A stretch of 64,000 nucleotides of DNA. Origin: Planctomycetaceae bacterium (GTDB lineage Bacteria > Planctomycetota > Planctomycetia > Pirellulales > Pirellulaceae). The translations under genes were made by a program, and so were the position numbers. How positions within the stretch are numbered: position 1 is the first letter of the stretch; each line of letters begins with the position of its first letter. Location of the stretch: positions 188,355-252,354 of the forward strand of contig PBNZ01000031.1 in NCBI GenBank assembly GCA_002723275.1, given 5' to 3'. The notes under the pieces are model-generated. The model did no database searches. It was not told the origin of the DNA and saw nothing but the letters and a program-made list of their open reading frames with translations. Of the stretch, positions 63,125-64,000 are shown in pieces.

Positions 63125-63838
63125 TTGTCCACCAATCTGAAATTGACGTCAGAATCAGCGACTTTTGATGATTTGAAGCCGAGTTTTGGTAGCCTGCAAA
63201 AGCCTGGGAGACCTGATGGCTGCCAGCTGACTCGGTTTCAAGAACCGACTAAAGACTATGCCGTGTTCAGCCCGATCATCACCGGGGAATATCGATGGTC
63301 CAATCTGGGTTTTTTGATGAGTGCTAGCGACTCGCCAAATTTTGGCTTTCTAATGGTCAGTGACCTTGGCGGTGACCTGCTCATCGGGGGATATCTCGTT
63401 TTGAACGCGGTAGGCCGGCCGCTCGAGTTCCACTGCACGGAACCGGTGAAACCAAACCGGGCGCAACAGATTCTTTACGGGGCGACCCTGCGCCCGTACT
63501 TGTACGGTGAACAGATTGGGAAGGCGCTTGTGGACAGCGGCAAGATGTTTCCGGATCTGATCGTTACCAATTCTCGGCACTCCCTGGCCTTGGGCGACCT
63601 GTTGGAGATTCCCGTGGTCTGGTTACCTGGCTGTGATGAGAGTGGTGACGTTTCTGAGTTGTCAGCCGGTTTGATTCGCTTGACGCTAGGGGATGTCGAC
63701 GTCTGGCTTGACGAACGACACAAAGTGGATGCCGAATCCATTCGTTTGCAAGTATTCAATCGTCGAGCCCATTGGGATTTTCAAGAGCCGTTTGAAAGAA
63801 TCGCAGATGCGATAAGCGAGCTGCAGAAGGCGGCTTGA
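63125..63838 (+). CDS. hypothetical protein, conserved-looking core
   Basis: 237 residues if started at the TTG at 63125, which overlaps the neighbour's leader; an ATG at 63317 would give 173. The core from FGFLMVSDLGGDLLIGGYLVLNAVG to RPLEFHCTEPVKP and LYGATLRPYLYGEQIG has regular beta-strand spacing and looks conserved, but I do not recognise the family. It is followed 25 nt later by another gene in the same direction, so they likely form a unit. Confidence 0.65.
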   Translation: MSTNLKLTSESATFDDLKPSFGSLQKPGRPDGCQLTRFQEPTKDYAVFSPIITGEYRWSNLGFLMSASDSPNFGFLMVSDLGGDLLIGGYLVLNAVGRPLEFHCTEPVKPNRAQQILYGATLRPYLYGEQIGKALVDSGKMFPDLIVTNSRHSLALGDLLEIPVVWLPGCDESGDVSELSAGLIRLTLGDVDVWLDERHKVDAESIRLQVFNRRAHWDFQEPFERIADAISELQKAA

Positions 63839-63863
63839 TGATTCGAGGGGAGCAGTCGCCTTG

Positions 63864-64000
63864 ATGTCGGAAACACAGAAGTTTCGAGTCGCTATCAATC
63901 GTAGCGGTTGGAATACCGCATTACAAAGAGATGCTCGGATTTCGATTCGAACTGAGCCGCTGGATGCTGAGCGTCCGCAAACATTGGCGGTAACGTTTGT
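63864..64000 (+). CDS. hypothetical protein, 3' truncated by window edge
   Basis: ATG at 63864, in frame to the end of the window (45 codons visible, beginning MSETQKFRVAINRSGW). GAGGGGAG at 63845-63852 is a good ribosome-binding site. It follows the previous gene by 25 nt. Too little is visible to name a family. Confidence 0.6.
   Translation, partial: MSETQKFRVAINRSGWNTALQRDARISIRTEPLDAERPQTLAVTF

Noticed and set aside
1-64000. CRISPR array, IS element, prophage or attachment site
   Set aside because: No regular repeat-spacer pattern, transposase, integrase or phage gene was seen; the window is dense with housekeeping and envelope genes.

Overview
The window looks like an ordinary chromosomal stretch of a planctomycete (Pirellulales-like). 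The main evidence is the triad at 22983-29699: a Tat-exported DUF1501 protein, a PSD1 (DUF1549/DUF1553) protein, and a cytochrome-like/WD40 protein. Other support comes from many short planctomycete-style hypothetical proteins, an isolated rpsR, a squalene-cyclase neighbourhood and several sulfotransferases. GC content is moderate and genes are dense on both strands. I see no rRNA, tRNA, IS element, prophage or CRISPR array. All functions are read from motifs and family knowledge; no database search was run.

Layout. 1-8.2 kb: PP2C phosphatase (5' truncated), methyltransferase, LptF/LptG-type permease, FHA-GAF-AAA+ regulator, lexA with a readable promoter and two TGTACA boxes, and sppA. 8.3-16.7 kb, minus strand: proB, purF, trmB, a FabZ-like dehydratase, an unlisted 32-residue basic gene resembling ribosomal protein bL37, an MMPL/HpnN-like transporter and trpD. 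16.9-22.8 kb: nucleoside hydrolase, HtrA-like protease, DksA/TraR zinc-finger protein, a 979-nt gene-poor gap, a TIM-barrel isomerase/epimerase, and divergent queF and queE. 23-29.7 kb: the planctomycete triad. 29.7-36.5 kb, minus strand: a DMT-like membrane protein and small partner, an FtsX-type ABC permease with its ATPase, a prenyltransferase-beta-like toroid and a YbgC-like thioesterase. 36.5-38.8 kb: rpsR and an SSS symporter with a DUF3311-like partner.

38.9-50.7 kb is the most distinctive region. On the minus strand lie a chorismate-lyase-like protein, a DUF116-polyprenyl diphosphate synthase fusion and a class II triterpene cyclase. Divergent from these run a radical SAM protein, an MsbA-like ABC exporter and four consecutive sulfotransferases. 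Together they suggest a pathway that makes, modifies, flips and sulfates an isoprenoid or glycolipid. This is inference.

50.8-64 kb, minus strand: a ribose-type ABC permease and binding protein behind aroE; a tightly coupled HemW-like radical SAM / GcvH-like lipoyl carrier / two-cluster ferredoxin module (54.3-57.1 kb), which is the best candidate for an undescribed system; a PQQ-type propeller protein; and Fe-alcohol dehydrogenase, aldehyde dehydrogenase and PaaK-like ligase genes that together look like carboxylate-to-alcohol interconversion, with a clear intrinsic terminator between two of them. Two hypothetical genes and a partial gene finish the window.
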